Source: SIG220 sp045615545 (GTDB lineage: Bacteria > Bacillota_I > Bacilli_A > RFN20 > CAG-826). From it: a DNA stretch of 64,000 nt. The translations under genes were made by a program, and so were the position numbers. How positions within the stretch are numbered: position 1 is the stretch's first letter; each line of letters begins with the position of its first letter. The stretch is taken from NCBI GenBank assembly GCA_045615545.1, contig JAZLFA010000067.1, forward strand, positions 18,586 to 82,585. The letters are read 5' to 3'. A model generated the notes under the pieces. It ran no database searches. It worked only from the letters and a program-made list of their open reading frames with translations, and was not told where the DNA came from. This document shows, in pieces, positions 34,400-43,885 of this stretch.

Positions 34400-37197
34400 T
34401 TGAAATACAACACTTATCTAAAACATACGACTCTCGAAAAGTTCTTGATGATATTTGTTTAAAATTTCCAAGAACAGGACTAGTTGTAATATATGGTCCA
34501 TCAGGATGCGGAAAAACAACACTTTTTAATTGTATTGCCGGTCTACTTGATTTTGAGGGAAGTTTATCAATTGATGGGACCAATATCGAAATATTAGGTG
34601 AAAAAAGAAGAACCATTTTAAGACTTAAAAATATTGGTTTTATCTTTCAAGATTTTAAACTTTTTAATAACGATACAGTTTATAACAATGTAGCCTTTCC
34701 TTTAGATGTTAATAATGGATCTTCTCTATTTAAACGAAAAAGAAAAGTTAAAGATCTTTTGTCTTTGGTTGGGATATCAAATTTATCAAAAACACCAGTA
34801 AAAAATCTTTCAGGTGGGGAGAAACAAAGAGTGGCAATAGCTAGGTCAATAAGCAATGACCCAAAAATAATTTTAGCAGATGAACCAACAGGTGCTCTTG
34901 ATGAGAAAAATGGTGAAATTATTATGGATTTGCTTAGGAAAATAAGTAAAAAGTCTTTAATAATTGTTGTTTCTCATAGTAGGGAGTTAACAGAAAAATA
35001 TGCTGATGAAGTGATAGAAATGAAAGACGGAAAAGTAATTAATCATTACTATAAACAACATGAGGAAAAACAGCCTAATCTCCCTCTTGTTATAAATGAA
35101 TTCTCAAATAAGAAACCTGGCTTACCAACTGGCTTTTTACTTAAACATACTATAGGTGCGATAAAAGAAAGAAAATGGCGAACATTATTTTGTAACTTTG
35201 CTACATCGTTAGGGCTTATAGGTGTTGGTTTAGCTATTACTCTATCTTCGAGTATTTCTAACAATATAAAAGAAGCTTACACAAATATGATTGGTGATTC
35301 AAAAGTTGTAGTATCGAGTAAAGATGAAATGAATAAGCAAATTACTTTTGAAGGTGGATCATATATTGAGGCGATTGAAGTTTCTAAAAAGTATTCTGAA
35401 TATATTGTTGATGTGGGTGCTATTTATAAGACTGATTTTGACCAACATTTCAAGACTTCGAATGATTTCTTTTTAGCTTCAAATGGCAGGATAGCATATT
35501 TAGATAAATTTAGTGCTGACCAAATAAACGAATTTAAGTGGTTAGATAATGTAAATATAGATGTATATCCATTTTTTCCTAAATATTTAAACGATGATGA
35601 GATAATTTTGGGTTTAAATTTATCGCAGATTCAATCAATATGTTTTTCGCTTCAGATAATTAGGACTGTAGAGTCATTGTCTGATTATTTGTTAACTAAC
35701 GATATCTATATTGTTTTTGAAGGTGAAAATTACGATTGGGGTTATGAAGATGAACAAATGTTTTTGCTTAAGGGTTTTACTTTAGAAATTGATCCCTGTA
35801 TTTATTCATATAATCATCTTTGGAACGAGTTCGTATTTGAAAACCAAATGCGTTTCACCTCCTCAACCTCATTGTACCGTCAAGAAAAGTTGCCTTGGAC
35901 TTTAAAGAAATTATTTTATTTTCAACTAAAAGGTGATGTTGATGAATTATTATCTTTAATCCATCATGATATCAACTTTGAAGAATATATTTTCGAAATA
36001 GCTGATAGAAATTATTTTCCAAATACTTATGATTATGACTTTGATTATGTGATGGCGGACAAGTTAATTTTTTATCTCAATCCCGGTGTCGGAATTAACC
36101 CAAAAGTATCTGACTACATAATTGAAGCGAATGAAAATATTACAAATCCACTGTTTGGTACATCGGGTTCATATTTCATTATGCCAAGCGCTCTAATGAT
36201 GGGGTTTTCAAACTATTTATACTTATCTTTTGATGAGGAATTATTATTTCAAAATGTTGATGTTTATAGCACATTAACTTATGAAGAAAATATTGCAGTT
36301 GTTCCCCCAAGAGAAATAGCGATTGGACATTATTCAAAATCATTACAAAATGGAGTTAATTTTATCCCTATTGATAATTTAAATTATTCTTTTGATTCCT
36401 ATGATAATATCTATGTTTCGCAAGGATTTTTAGATCAAATCGGTTATATTTCTAATCCAATAGATGCGCATTTATATTTGGCATATCAAGTAAAAGAAAC
36501 GCAATATGGATCGAATAATTTTGTGCGTGAATATTCTTATCATTCCGTAGTGATTAAAGGTGTTATTAATTCACCTAAAATTGCTATATACCAAAATAGT
36601 GATTGGTTACTAACTTTCTTTCAAACTAGATTTGGTATTTCAGCATTTAATCTACTTGTTTCATCTATTGCTTTTGATGTTTCAGATAGAAATAGAGTTG
36701 ATGACATTGTTTTATCGTTAAAAAGAGATTTTCCTGAATACGAAATATGTAATCCAATGTTAAGTATTAACCAAAGTGTTGACGATGTTTGTAATAAACT
36801 TGAATTAGCAGTTTCTTTATTTTCGGTAATAGCAACGATTGTATCAACCATATTGCTAGCAGTATGTAATTATCTTCATATTTTAGAAATGAAGCAAGAC
36901 ATTGGATTAGCGCGGTGTATAGGAATTGATAAAATTGAATCGATTAAATTCTTACTAACACATAGTGTTATTATGTGCTTGATTTCATTTATATTATCAA
37001 CCTTTGAGATATTGTTGATTTCAATTGTGACTTCTTCGTCTATTGCAACAGCATTGAACTCATCTTTTAATTTTACTTTTGAACCGTTTAGTTTATTGGC
37101 GATGTTTGCCCTAGCTTTTTTCCTCTCGATTATCACATGCATCATCGTAGCAATTCCATTTTTAAAAATGACTCCTCTAGAAGAATTAAAACATTAA
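34396..37197 (+). CDS. Second ABC transporter ATPase-FtsX permease fusion
   Basis: This 933-residue protein repeats the design of its neighbour: Walker A GPSGCGKTT, LSGGEKQRVAIARSI, IILADEPTGALDEK, a first membrane segment at about 270-290, a large outer domain of about 500 residues, and three terminal segments (VSLFSVIATIVSTILLAVC onward). The outer domain is twice as large as in the first protein and is acidic/aromatic. The two genes overlap (ATGA) and could form a heterodimer. The function is probably export or mechanical work at the membrane, not uptake. Confidence 0.87.
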   Translation: MIEIQHLSKTYDSRKVLDDICLKFPRTGLVVIYGPSGCGKTTLFNCIAGLLDFEGSLSIDGTNIEILGEKRRTILRLKNIGFIFQDFKLFNNDTVYNNVAFPLDVNNGSSLFKRKRKVKDLLSLVGISNLSKTPVKNLSGGEKQRVAIARSISNDPKIILADEPTGALDEKNGEIIMDLLRKISKKSLIIVVSHSRELTEKYADEVIEMKDGKVINHYYKQHEEKQPNLPLVINEFSNKKPGLPTGFLLKHTIGAIKERKWRTLFCNFATSLGLIGVGLAITLSSSISNNIKEAYTNMIGDSKVVVSSKDEMNKQITFEGGSYIEAIEVSKKYSEYIVDVGAIYKTDFDQHFKTSNDFFLASNGRIAYLDKFSADQINEFKWLDNVNIDVYPFFPKYLNDDEIILGLNLSQIQSICFSLQIIRTVESLSDYLLTNDIYIVFEGENYDWGYEDEQMFLLKGFTLEIDPCIYSYNHLWNEFVFENQMRFTSSTSLYRQEKLPWTLKKLFYFQLKGDVDELLSLIHHDINFEEYIFEIADRNYFPNTYDYDFDYVMADKLIFYLNPGVGINPKVSDYIIEANENITNPLFGTSGSYFIMPSALMMGFSNYLYLSFDEELLFQNVDVYSTLTYEENIAVVPPREIAIGHYSKSLQNGVNFIPIDNLNYSFDSYDNIYVSQGFLDQIGYISNPIDAHLYLAYQVKETQYGSNNFVREYSYHSVVIKGVINSPKIAIYQNSDWLLTFFQTRFGISAFNLLVSSIAFDVSDRNRVDDIVLSLKRDFPEYEICNPMLSINQSVDDVCNKLELAVSLFSVIATIVSTILLAVCNYLHILEMKQDIGLARCIGIDKIESIKFLLTHSVIMCLISFILSTFEILLISIVTSSSIATALNSSFNFTFEPFSLLAMFALAFFLSIITCIIVAIPFLKMTPLEELKH

Positions 37198-37200
37198 GTA

Positions 37201-37229
37201 TTGTTTAATCATATTAAAACCAATATAAT
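37201..37229 (+). promoter_or_regulatory. ychF promoter
   Basis: TTGTTT (37201-37206), a 17-base spacer and TATAAT (37224-37229). The -10 lies inside a 6-bp inverted repeat AACCAA/TTGGTT (37219-37237). Confidence 0.6.
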
Positions 37230-37254
37230 ATGTTGGTTGAAGTGAGGTAGTGTC

Positions 37255-38367
37255 ATGGGATTAAAAGCAGGTATCGTTGGTCTTCCAAATGTTGGTAAAT
37301 CTACTTTATTTAATGCGATTACAAATTCACACGTCGAAGCCGCTAATTATCCTTTTGCAACAATTAATCCTAATACTGGCGTAGTTAATGTTCCTGATGA
37401 GAGACTAGATTTTTTATCTAACCTTTTTAAACCTGAACGCACAATTCCTGCTACTGTAGAATTTTATGATATTGCTGGTTTAGTCAGGGGCGCTAGTAAA
37501 GGCGAAGGTTTAGGAAACCAATTTTTAGCGCATATTAGAGAATGTGACGCTATCGTCGAAGTTGTTAGATGTTTTGAAAACGCTGACATCATTCACGTCG
37601 AGGGCGGTGTTGATCCGATTAGAGATATTGAAGTTATTAACCTTGAATTAGTGATGGCTGATTTAGATACAGTTGTTAATCGTATAGGTAAAATTGAAAA
37701 TAAAGCCCGTATCCTTAAGGATAAAGAATCGGTTTCCGAAATGAACACGCTTCTTCCTATTAAAGAAGCTCTTGAACATGGCAAAGCCGCAAGAACAGTA
37801 AGTTTAACCGAAGAACAAGAGCTTATTTGTGGCAATTATCATTTGCTCACAAAGAAACCAATTATTTATGTTGCCAATGTTAGTGAAGCTGACTTGAATA
37901 ATTTAAATGGCTCTGCTCACTTTAATAATGTTGTTGAATACGCTAAAAAAGAAGGCAGTGAAGTAATTCCTGTTTCATGCGAGATTGAAAGCGAATTGTC
38001 TGAATTAACAAAAGAAGAAAGAACCGAATACTTAACAGAACTTGGTGTTACAGAAAGTGGTTTAACCAAGGTTATCAAGGCGACATATAAATTGCTTAAT
38101 CTATCAACATTTTTCACTGTTGGTCCTGATGAATGTCGTGCTTGGACATTTATTAATGGCATGAGCGCACCTAACTGCGCAGGTATTATCCATACAGATT
38201 TTGAACGTGGATTTATATGTGCCGAAGTATATTCTTATTCTTCCATAAAAGAATTGGGTAGTGAATTAGCTGTTAAAGAAGCAGGAAAATTAAGAACTGA
38301 AGGAAAAGGTTATATTCCTAAAGATGGGGATATTATGTTCTTCAAATTTAATGTAACAAAGAAGTAA
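37255..38367 (+). CDS. ychF: Redox-regulated ATPase/GTPase YchF
   Basis: This 370-residue Obg-type NTPase has GLPNVGKSTLFNAIT, DIAGLVRGASKGEGLGNQFL and the C-terminal TGS-like domain (TFFTVGPDECRAWTF, GDIMFFKFNV). YchF binds the ribosome and preferentially hydrolyses ATP. A GAGGTAG site precedes the ATG. It heads a run with ispF after two bases. Confidence 0.96.
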   Translation: MGLKAGIVGLPNVGKSTLFNAITNSHVEAANYPFATINPNTGVVNVPDERLDFLSNLFKPERTIPATVEFYDIAGLVRGASKGEGLGNQFLAHIRECDAIVEVVRCFENADIIHVEGGVDPIRDIEVINLELVMADLDTVVNRIGKIENKARILKDKESVSEMNTLLPIKEALEHGKAARTVSLTEEQELICGNYHLLTKKPIIYVANVSEADLNNLNGSAHFNNVVEYAKKEGSEVIPVSCEIESELSELTKEERTEYLTELGVTESGLTKVIKATYKLLNLSTFFTVGPDECRAWTFINGMSAPNCAGIIHTDFERGFICAEVYSYSSIKELGSELAVKEAGKLRTEGKGYIPKDGDIMFFKFNVTKK

Positions 38368-38369
38368 TT

Positions 38370-38846
38370 ATGTTTAGAGTTGGTTTTAGTAAAGATATTC
38401 ATAAATTGGTGCCTGGCCGTAAATTAATTTTGGCCGGTGTTATTATTCCTTTTGATAAAGGTGAATTGGCCCATTCTGATGGCGATGTTGTTTATCACGC
38501 AGTCGGAGAATCAATTTTAGGCGCTCTGGCTTTGGGGGATTTAGGAAAACATTTTCCTGATACTGATCCAAAGTATAAAGATATTAATAGTTTACTATTA
38601 ATAAAAGAAATTGTTTCGATGATGAAAAAAGAAGGATATGTTGTTAATAACATTGATGTCTTTATTTCTTTAGAAAAACCAAAACTAAAAGATTACATCG
38701 AACAAATGAGAATTAATCTCTCATTATTGCTCGAAGTTGATATTAAGAATGTTTCGATTAAAGCTGGAACAAATGAAGGCATGGGTCCAGTTGGCACATT
38801 AGAGGCCGTTGAAGCATATTCTTATGTATCTTTAATCAAAAATTAA
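38370..38846 (+). CDS. ispF: 2-C-methyl-D-erythritol 2,4-cyclodiphosphate synthase
   Basis: This 158-residue protein has the zinc ligands in GFSKDIH and AHSDGDVVYHAV, and DLGKHFPDTDPKYK. It catalyses the fifth step of the MEP isoprenoid pathway, which could feed prenylation by MiaA and undecaprenyl synthesis. The normal partner ispD is not here. The gene follows ychF by two bases. Confidence 0.95.
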   Translation: MFRVGFSKDIHKLVPGRKLILAGVIIPFDKGELAHSDGDVVYHAVGESILGALALGDLGKHFPDTDPKYKDINSLLLIKEIVSMMKKEGYVVNNIDVFISLEKPKLKDYIEQMRINLSLLLEVDIKNVSIKAGTNEGMGPVGTLEAVEAYSYVSLIKN

Positions 38847-38860
38847 TATAATTAAAGCCT

Positions 38861-40480
38861 ATGGATAATGTTGAAATTTTAAAACTTAATATTGTAGAAG
38901 CCTTTAGTAAACTAGGGGTCGAACTTTCTATTGATCAAATTGTAATAGAAAAAAGTAAGGATCCTGCCCATGGAGACTATGCGACTAATGCCGTAATGAA
39001 ATTTTCTCGTTTAGTTGGGAGAAATCCAATTGAAACCGCAAAATCTCTTATCGAAGTGTTGAAGAGTGATGTAGTTTCTAAAGTGGAAATTGCTGGGCCT
39101 GGTTTTATCAACTTCTTTATGAAGGAAGATAGCCTTCAATCAATTGTTAGCAAAATTATTAATGAAAAAGATGACTATGGTCGCGGAGAAAACAAAAAGA
39201 TAAAAATCGATTTAGAATTTGTTTCCGCTAACCCAACTGGTGATTTACACGTTGGACACGCTAGAGGTGCCGCTATCGGAGATTCATTGTGTCGTATTTT
39301 ATCTTTTGCTGGTTATGATGTTGATCGTGAATATTATATAAACGATGCAGGTAATCAAATCTACAATTTGGCCTTATCTATTCAAGCAAGGTACCGTGAA
39401 ATTTTAGGTCTTGATTTTGTTCTTCCAGAAGATGGTTATCATGGTAAGGATATCATTGAAATCGCACAATCAATTGTTGACGAAATTGGTGATAAAGGAT
39501 TAACAATGGACGATCCAATTTCATACTTTAAAAATGTTGGTATACAAAAAGAAATGAATAAAATTAAGGCAGTTTTGCATGATTTTAACGTTGAATTTGA
39601 TATATATACAAGCGAATTGGTTGTAAGAAGTAATAACGCTGTTGAGAAAGAAATTGCTTTCTTAGATAAACACATCGAACATAAAGATGGTGCTTTAGTT
39701 TTAAAGACAACTAACTTTCTTGATGATAAAGATAGAGTCATTGTTAAAAGTAATGGTGAATATACATACTTCTTGCCTGATATCGTTTATCATGTAAATA
39801 AACTCTCTCGTGGATATGATCGTCTTATTGATTTATTTGGTGCAGATCACCATGGTTATATCAATCGTATGAAGAGTGCTCTTATGATGCACGGTTATAA
39901 TAGTGATGTTTTAGATATTGAGTTAATCCAAATGGTTAGATTTATTCAAAATGGTGTCGAAAAGAAAGCTAGTAAACGTGCTGGTGACGCCTATACTGTA
40001 AGAGAATTAATTGAAGATGTCGGAACTGATGCAGCAAGATATTTCTTTGCTATGAGAGCTCCTTCAAGCCATCAAGATTTTGATTTAACTCTTGCTGTTG
40101 AACAAAGTTCTAACAACCCTGTCTATTATTCACAATATGCTCACGCAAGGCTTTGCTCTTTGTTAACTTTAGGAGAAGAAATTGGAATCGATGCCAATTG
40201 CCCATTGTTAACAACAGAAAAAGAAAAAGCTATTTTAAAACAATTAGCTTCTTTCCCTCAAATTGTTGATAGTAGTGCTAAAGAATTAGCACCTTATCAT
40301 ATTACCAACTATGTGCATGATTTAGCTGAATTGGTTCATGCTTGGTATAACGAATCAAAGATTGTTGATAAAGATAATATCGAGCTTTCTAGATCTCGTC
40401 TCGCTTTATGTGAAGCGACAAAACAAGTTATTAAAAACGCTCTCAGTCTAGTGGGCGTTAGTGCCCCTATACGTATGTAG
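38861..40480 (+). CDS. argS: Arginyl-tRNA synthetase
   Basis: This 539-residue class I synthetase has SANPTGDLHVGHARGAAIGD (HIGH-like HVGH), KKASKRAGD (KMSK-like), and a C-terminal anticodon domain ending ALSLVGVSAPIRM. It charges tRNA-Arg. TATAAT begins within the ispF end and lies 8 bases before the ATG with no ribosome site. Confidence 0.97.
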   Translation: MDNVEILKLNIVEAFSKLGVELSIDQIVIEKSKDPAHGDYATNAVMKFSRLVGRNPIETAKSLIEVLKSDVVSKVEIAGPGFINFFMKEDSLQSIVSKIINEKDDYGRGENKKIKIDLEFVSANPTGDLHVGHARGAAIGDSLCRILSFAGYDVDREYYINDAGNQIYNLALSIQARYREILGLDFVLPEDGYHGKDIIEIAQSIVDEIGDKGLTMDDPISYFKNVGIQKEMNKIKAVLHDFNVEFDIYTSELVVRSNNAVEKEIAFLDKHIEHKDGALVLKTTNFLDDKDRVIVKSNGEYTYFLPDIVYHVNKLSRGYDRLIDLFGADHHGYINRMKSALMMHGYNSDVLDIELIQMVRFIQNGVEKKASKRAGDAYTVRELIEDVGTDAARYFFAMRAPSSHQDFDLTLAVEQSSNNPVYYSQYAHARLCSLLTLGEEIGIDANCPLLTTEKEKAILKQLASFPQIVDSSAKELAPYHITNYVHDLAELVHAWYNESKIVDKDNIELSRSRLALCEATKQVIKNALSLVGVSAPIRM

Positions 40481-40496
40481 GGCAAAGGAGAATATT

Positions 40497-40910
40497 ATGA
40501 CTGAAAAAACTTTTTTAGAAATCGCGTATGATTTCGTATCAAACTCATCTAAACCAGTTTCATTCAAAGAAATTTGGGAAACAGTTGTTAGTGAAAAAGG
40601 ATTAGATGAATCTGTTGCCAATTCAAAAGTTGGTCAATTCTACACAACATTGATGCTTGATGGTAGATTTGTTACTCTTGGCGAAAATATGTGGGACTTA
40701 AGATCACGTCACACATTTGACAAAGTTCATATTGATATGAAAGATGTTTATAGCGATGTTGAAACAACTGATGAAGATGTTGAAGAAGCTATGGAACAAA
40801 AAGAATACGAAGAAGCTTATCAAGAAAAGGTTGTTGATAGCAAAGACTTCGGTGAAGAACCTGATGTTGGTGAAGAAACAACATCTCCTGATAATAGCGA
40901 TAATTATTAA
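40497..40910 (+). CDS. rpoE: DNA-directed RNA polymerase delta subunit
   Basis: The ATG at 40497 after AAAGGAG gives 137 residues. The N-terminal HARE-HTH domain (EIAYDFVSNSSKPVSFKEIWE, KVGQFYTTLMLDGRFVTLGENMWDLR) is followed by an acidic disordered tail rich in Asp/Glu. Delta helps RNA polymerase release nucleic acids and is a Bacilli marker. An earlier in-frame codon lies inside argS and is rejected. Confidence 0.93.
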   Translation: MTEKTFLEIAYDFVSNSSKPVSFKEIWETVVSEKGLDESVANSKVGQFYTTLMLDGRFVTLGENMWDLRSRHTFDKVHIDMKDVYSDVETTDEDVEEAMEQKEYEEAYQEKVVDSKDFGEEPDVGEETTSPDNSDNY

Positions 40911-40933
40911 TTGAGATAGGATAACCTACTTTT

Positions 40934-41710
40934 ATGTGGGAAAAAGAATTAGAAGCAGCGATTACAGCAGGATTATTAGCCAAAGACAAGGTATTGGAAA
41001 TATACAATACAAACTTTTCTGTTGAAATTAAAGATGATTTATCTCCTGTAACTCTCGCTGATAAAAGTTCTGATAAAATCATTATCGATTATTTGACGAA
41101 TCTTTTTCCTGATTACGCTTTTTTAACAGAAGAAAGTCCAGACGATTTTTCAAGATTAAACAAGGATTTTGTTTGGATTATTGATCCTTTAGATGGAACA
41201 AAAGATTTCGTTGCTAAAGATGATGAATTCACAATCAATATTGCTTTATGCCACAAACATGAAATTGTTGTAGGTGTAATAATTATTCCTGTAACTGGCG
41301 ATATTTATTATGCGACAAAGGATGGCGGGTCATATCATCGTTTGGGGAATGTAGAACAACAAATTCATGTTAATGATAAAGTAACAAACTTAACCTGCTT
41401 TACATCCGTTTTCCATATGAATGATAAAGAGAAAAGTATGATTGAAAAACATGCCGGTGTAATAAGGAAATGTGAAAAATTAGGCTCCTCTATTAAGATG
41501 TGCTACATCGCGGAAGGTAAAGGCGAAATATCTTATCGCATGTCTCCAAACACTAAAGAATGGGATACAGCACCAGGACAATTAATATTAGAAGAAGCCG
41601 GTGGAGTATTGGTGGAACCAAACGGCAAACGAATAACTTATAATCGAAAAGATGTATATAATCGTAATGGTTATATAATTGCCAATAGAATAGAAAACAT
41701 ACTGATATAA
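40934..41710 (+). CDS. cysQ: CysQ-like 3'(2'),5'-bisphosphate nucleotidase / inositol-phosphatase family
   Basis: This 258-residue protein has the metal motifs TEESPDD, WIIDPLDGTKDF and EWDTAPGQLILEEAGG of the lithium-sensitive phosphatases. CysQ removes PAP from sulfur assimilation or from coenzyme A-dependent carrier-protein transfer; the latter is more likely here, since no sulfate genes are seen. It follows rpoE and ends at a terminator. The exact substrate is inferred. Confidence 0.87.
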   Translation: MWEKELEAAITAGLLAKDKVLEIYNTNFSVEIKDDLSPVTLADKSSDKIIIDYLTNLFPDYAFLTEESPDDFSRLNKDFVWIIDPLDGTKDFVAKDDEFTINIALCHKHEIVVGVIIIPVTGDIYYATKDGGSYHRLGNVEQQIHVNDKVTNLTCFTSVFHMNDKEKSMIEKHAGVIRKCEKLGSSIKMCYIAEGKGEISYRMSPNTKEWDTAPGQLILEEAGGVLVEPNGKRITYNRKDVYNRNGYIIANRIENILI

Positions 41711-41715
41711 AAAAT

Positions 41716-41737
41716 GCTTCCATTTTGGAAGCTTTTT
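41716..41737 (+). terminator. cysQ terminator
   Basis: A 7-bp stem GCTTCCA/TGGAAGC with a 3-base loop, then TTTTT, 5 bases after the cysQ stop. Confidence 0.88.
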
Positions 41738-41739
41738 AA

Positions 41740-41814
41740 TGGCTGGGGTACCTGGGATCGAACCAGGGAATGTCGGAGTCAGAGGCCGATGCCTTACCGC
41801 TTGGCTATACCCCA
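41740..41814 (-). tRNA. tRNA-Gln (anticodon CTG), CCA encoded
   Basis: The minus strand folds as a 75-base tRNA: acceptor TGGGGTA/TACCCCA, D arm GCCAAGCGGTAAGGC, T arm CCTGG-TTCGATC-CCAGG, and 3' G then encoded CCA. The U1-A72 acceptor and the D arm mark it as tRNA-Gln. The anticodon loop is CTCTGAC, so the anticodon is CTG, reading CAG. The last anticodon-stem pair (31-39) is C opposite U. Confidence 0.93.
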
Positions 41815-41818
41815 TTTA

Positions 41819-42064
41819 CTAATTGTGGGATTCACCTTCAGCTAATCTAACTTCTAAAACACCAGGGACTTCTTCCTGCAAAATTACTTCAACTAACTGT
41901 TTGATATCGTTATAGGCAAATGAACAGCCTTCACAAGCACCTTTCATTTTTACGTATACAATGCCATCTTTAAAAGATACAAATTCACAGTCTCCTCCAT
42001 CTTTCTGTAAGAAGTGGCGAATTTTATCTAATGTTGCAATGATTTGTTGTTCAGTATTTTCCAT
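41819..42064 (-). CDS. NifU C-terminal domain Fe-S protein (Nfu)
   Basis: The ATG at 42064 gives 81 residues with the Nfu pattern RHFLQKDGGDCEFVSFKDGIVYVKMKGACEGC, in which the CxxC of ACEGC binds a cluster between subunits. It probably carries Fe-S clusters from the Suf scaffold to targets. An extended -10 TGCTATTAT lies 13 bases before the ATG and no ribosome site is seen. It lies directly upstream of the tRNA-Gln gene on the same strand. Confidence 0.88.
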   Translation of the reverse strand: MENTEQQIIATLDKIRHFLQKDGGDCEFVSFKDGIVYVKMKGACEGCSFAYNDIKQLVEVILQEEVPGVLEVRLAEGESHN

Positions 42065-42130
42065 AGTTGCGAATATGATAATAGCACATTCCAAATAAAA
42101 TGGTTATTGTTTTACGAAAATATATTTAAA

Positions 42131-42176
42131 AAAGTAAAGACTCTATATAAATTATTAGAGCCTTTTTACTTTTTAG
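42131..42176. repeat. Inverted repeat between nfu and smpB
   Basis: GTAAAGACTCTA... and TTAGAGCCTTTTTAC form a long interrupted stem with A and T runs on its flanks. It looks like a terminator, but neither flanking gene ends here: both start. It may be a regulatory hairpin or a relic. Confidence 0.4.
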
Positions 42177-42192
42177 TGATAGAATAAACGAG

Positions 42193-42642
42193 ATGAAAAC
42201 AACAGGGATTAAGATAATTGCCCAAAATAAAAAGGCCTCATTTAATTATTTTCTAAGTGATTTTACGGAATGTGGAATTGCTCTTTTGGGAACGGAAATT
42301 AAATCATTACGTAGTAAAGGAGCATCATTAATTGATGCATATGTGGTTATTCGTAACCAAGAGGCAGAAGTTGTCAATATGCACATCCCTGAATATGACA
42401 AAGGTAATTTATTTAATCATGAACCTCTTAGAACAAGAAAGCTTTTATTACATAAAAAAGAAATTCGTTGGTTTTTAGCTCAAACAAAAACTGGTGGGTT
42501 TACAATTGTTCCAACTAAGTTATATTTTTCTAAAGGAAAAGCAAAAATTGAAATTGCTTTAGCAAAAGGTAAAAAGAATTATGATAAACGCGAAACAATA
42601 AAAAAACGCGATCTTCAAAGGGAAATTGACAAAGGTTTCTAG
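42193..42642 (+). CDS. smpB: SsrA-binding protein SmpB
   Basis: This 149-residue protein has NKKASFNYFLSDFTECGIALLGTEIKSLRSKGASLIDAY, YDKGNLFNHEP and the C-terminal KGKKNYDKRETIKKRDLQREI helix. It delivers tmRNA to stalled ribosomes; tmRNA is not in this window. TGATAGAAT, an extended -10, lies 7 bases before the ATG with no ribosome site. Confidence 0.96.
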   Translation: MKTTGIKIIAQNKKASFNYFLSDFTECGIALLGTEIKSLRSKGASLIDAYVVIRNQEAEVVNMHIPEYDKGNLFNHEPLRTRKLLLHKKEIRWFLAQTKTGGFTIVPTKLYFSKGKAKIEIALAKGKKNYDKRETIKKRDLQREIDKGF

Positions 42643-42643
42643 T

Positions 42644-43885
42644 ATGAAATTCGAAGGATTGGATGCCAAAGGAAGAGAAAGTTATCAAAGGGATGATTTT
42701 GATGCGTTTTTAAAGTCTGTTAAGTTTTCTTTTAATTTGCCTGCTATTCATATTGCGGGCACAAATGGTAAAGGTAGTACAGCTATATATTTAGCTTCTA
42801 TTTATCAAAAAGCTGGCTATAAAGTGGGATTATTTACTTCTCCTGCTTTAATTAAGAATAATGAAATGATTTCAATTAATTCAGTGAACATTACCGACGA
42901 GGAAGCAGAAGAAATTATTGCCCCTGTTAAAGATAAAATAATTAAGTATAAACTTTCAGAATTTGAGATTGAAACATATATTGCTTTTACATATTTTCTA
43001 AAAGAAAAATGTGATGTTTCTATCATAGAATGTGGAATGGGTGGCTTAATTGATGCAACAAATGTATTCACCCCTATTCTTTCAATTATTACATCTGTTT
43101 CATTAGAACATACTGATTTTTTGGGTCATTCATTTAATGAGGTTGCAAATCACAAAGCTGGAATAATCAAAAAAGAAGTCCCGGTATTAATTGGAAAACT
43201 TAATGAAGAAAGTGAAATGACTATTTCAGAAGTTGCTGTTGCTAACAAAAGTAAACTATTTAAGACTAGGGAATTTAATCATATTAAAGTAACATCAAGT
43301 GGCATTGTTTTTTCTTATGCATTATTTAACGATATTAAACTTAACTCAAACGCTTATTACGAAGCTAAAAATGCGGCATTGGCATTAGAAGCCTCTTTAA
43401 TACTTAAAGATAAACTTCCTTACGATGAATCAATCATTAGTAACTGTTTTGTTGATACTAGAGTTCAAGCACGTTTAGAAGAGTTTAAGAAATGTTCTAC
43501 CGTTGTTATTGATGGCGCTCATAATCCTGAAGCAATTGATGCTTTAGTTGATTCAATGTTTAAAAAATACCAAGGTATTCCTATTCATATTATTTTTGCT
43601 AATTTCATCGATAAAAATATGACAATTATGTTGCCTAAACTCTCGGTATTGTCTAAAGACTTAACATTAACAACTTTTGATAATCCTCGCGCAAGAAAGG
43701 AAGAAGATTATTTTATCTTTTTAGATGACTTCCCATTTGAACAAGATTATAAGAAATTGATCAAAGAAAAAATGGCAATGTATCCAAATGACATTATCTT
43801 AGTAACTGGGTGTTTGGCTTTTGCAGGTATAGTTTCAGAACAATTTAAGAAAGGGGAATATGATGATGTTTGCCCCGCTTCTTAA
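42644..43885 (+). CDS. folC: Folylpolyglutamate / dihydrofolate synthase
   Basis: The ATG at 42644, one base after the smpB stop, gives 413 residues. Motifs are IAGTNGKGSTAIYLASI (P-loop), FTSPAL and SVSLEHTDFLG, and DGAHNPEAI. It adds glutamates to folates to retain them in the cell. It overlaps the folate transporter folT, so uptake and trapping are encoded together. A TTG start six codons earlier would lie in the smpB end and is rejected. Confidence 0.95.
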   Translation: MKFEGLDAKGRESYQRDDFDAFLKSVKFSFNLPAIHIAGTNGKGSTAIYLASIYQKAGYKVGLFTSPALIKNNEMISINSVNITDEEAEEIIAPVKDKIIKYKLSEFEIETYIAFTYFLKEKCDVSIIECGMGGLIDATNVFTPILSIITSVSLEHTDFLGHSFNEVANHKAGIIKKEVPVLIGKLNEESEMTISEVAVANKSKLFKTREFNHIKVTSSGIVFSYALFNDIKLNSNAYYEAKNAALALEASLILKDKLPYDESIISNCFVDTRVQARLEEFKKCSTVVIDGAHNPEAIDALVDSMFKKYQGIPIHIIFANFIDKNMTIMLPKLSVLSKDLTLTTFDNPRARKEEDYFIFLDDFPFEQDYKKLIKEKMAMYPNDIILVTGCLAFAGIVSEQFKKGEYDDVCPAS

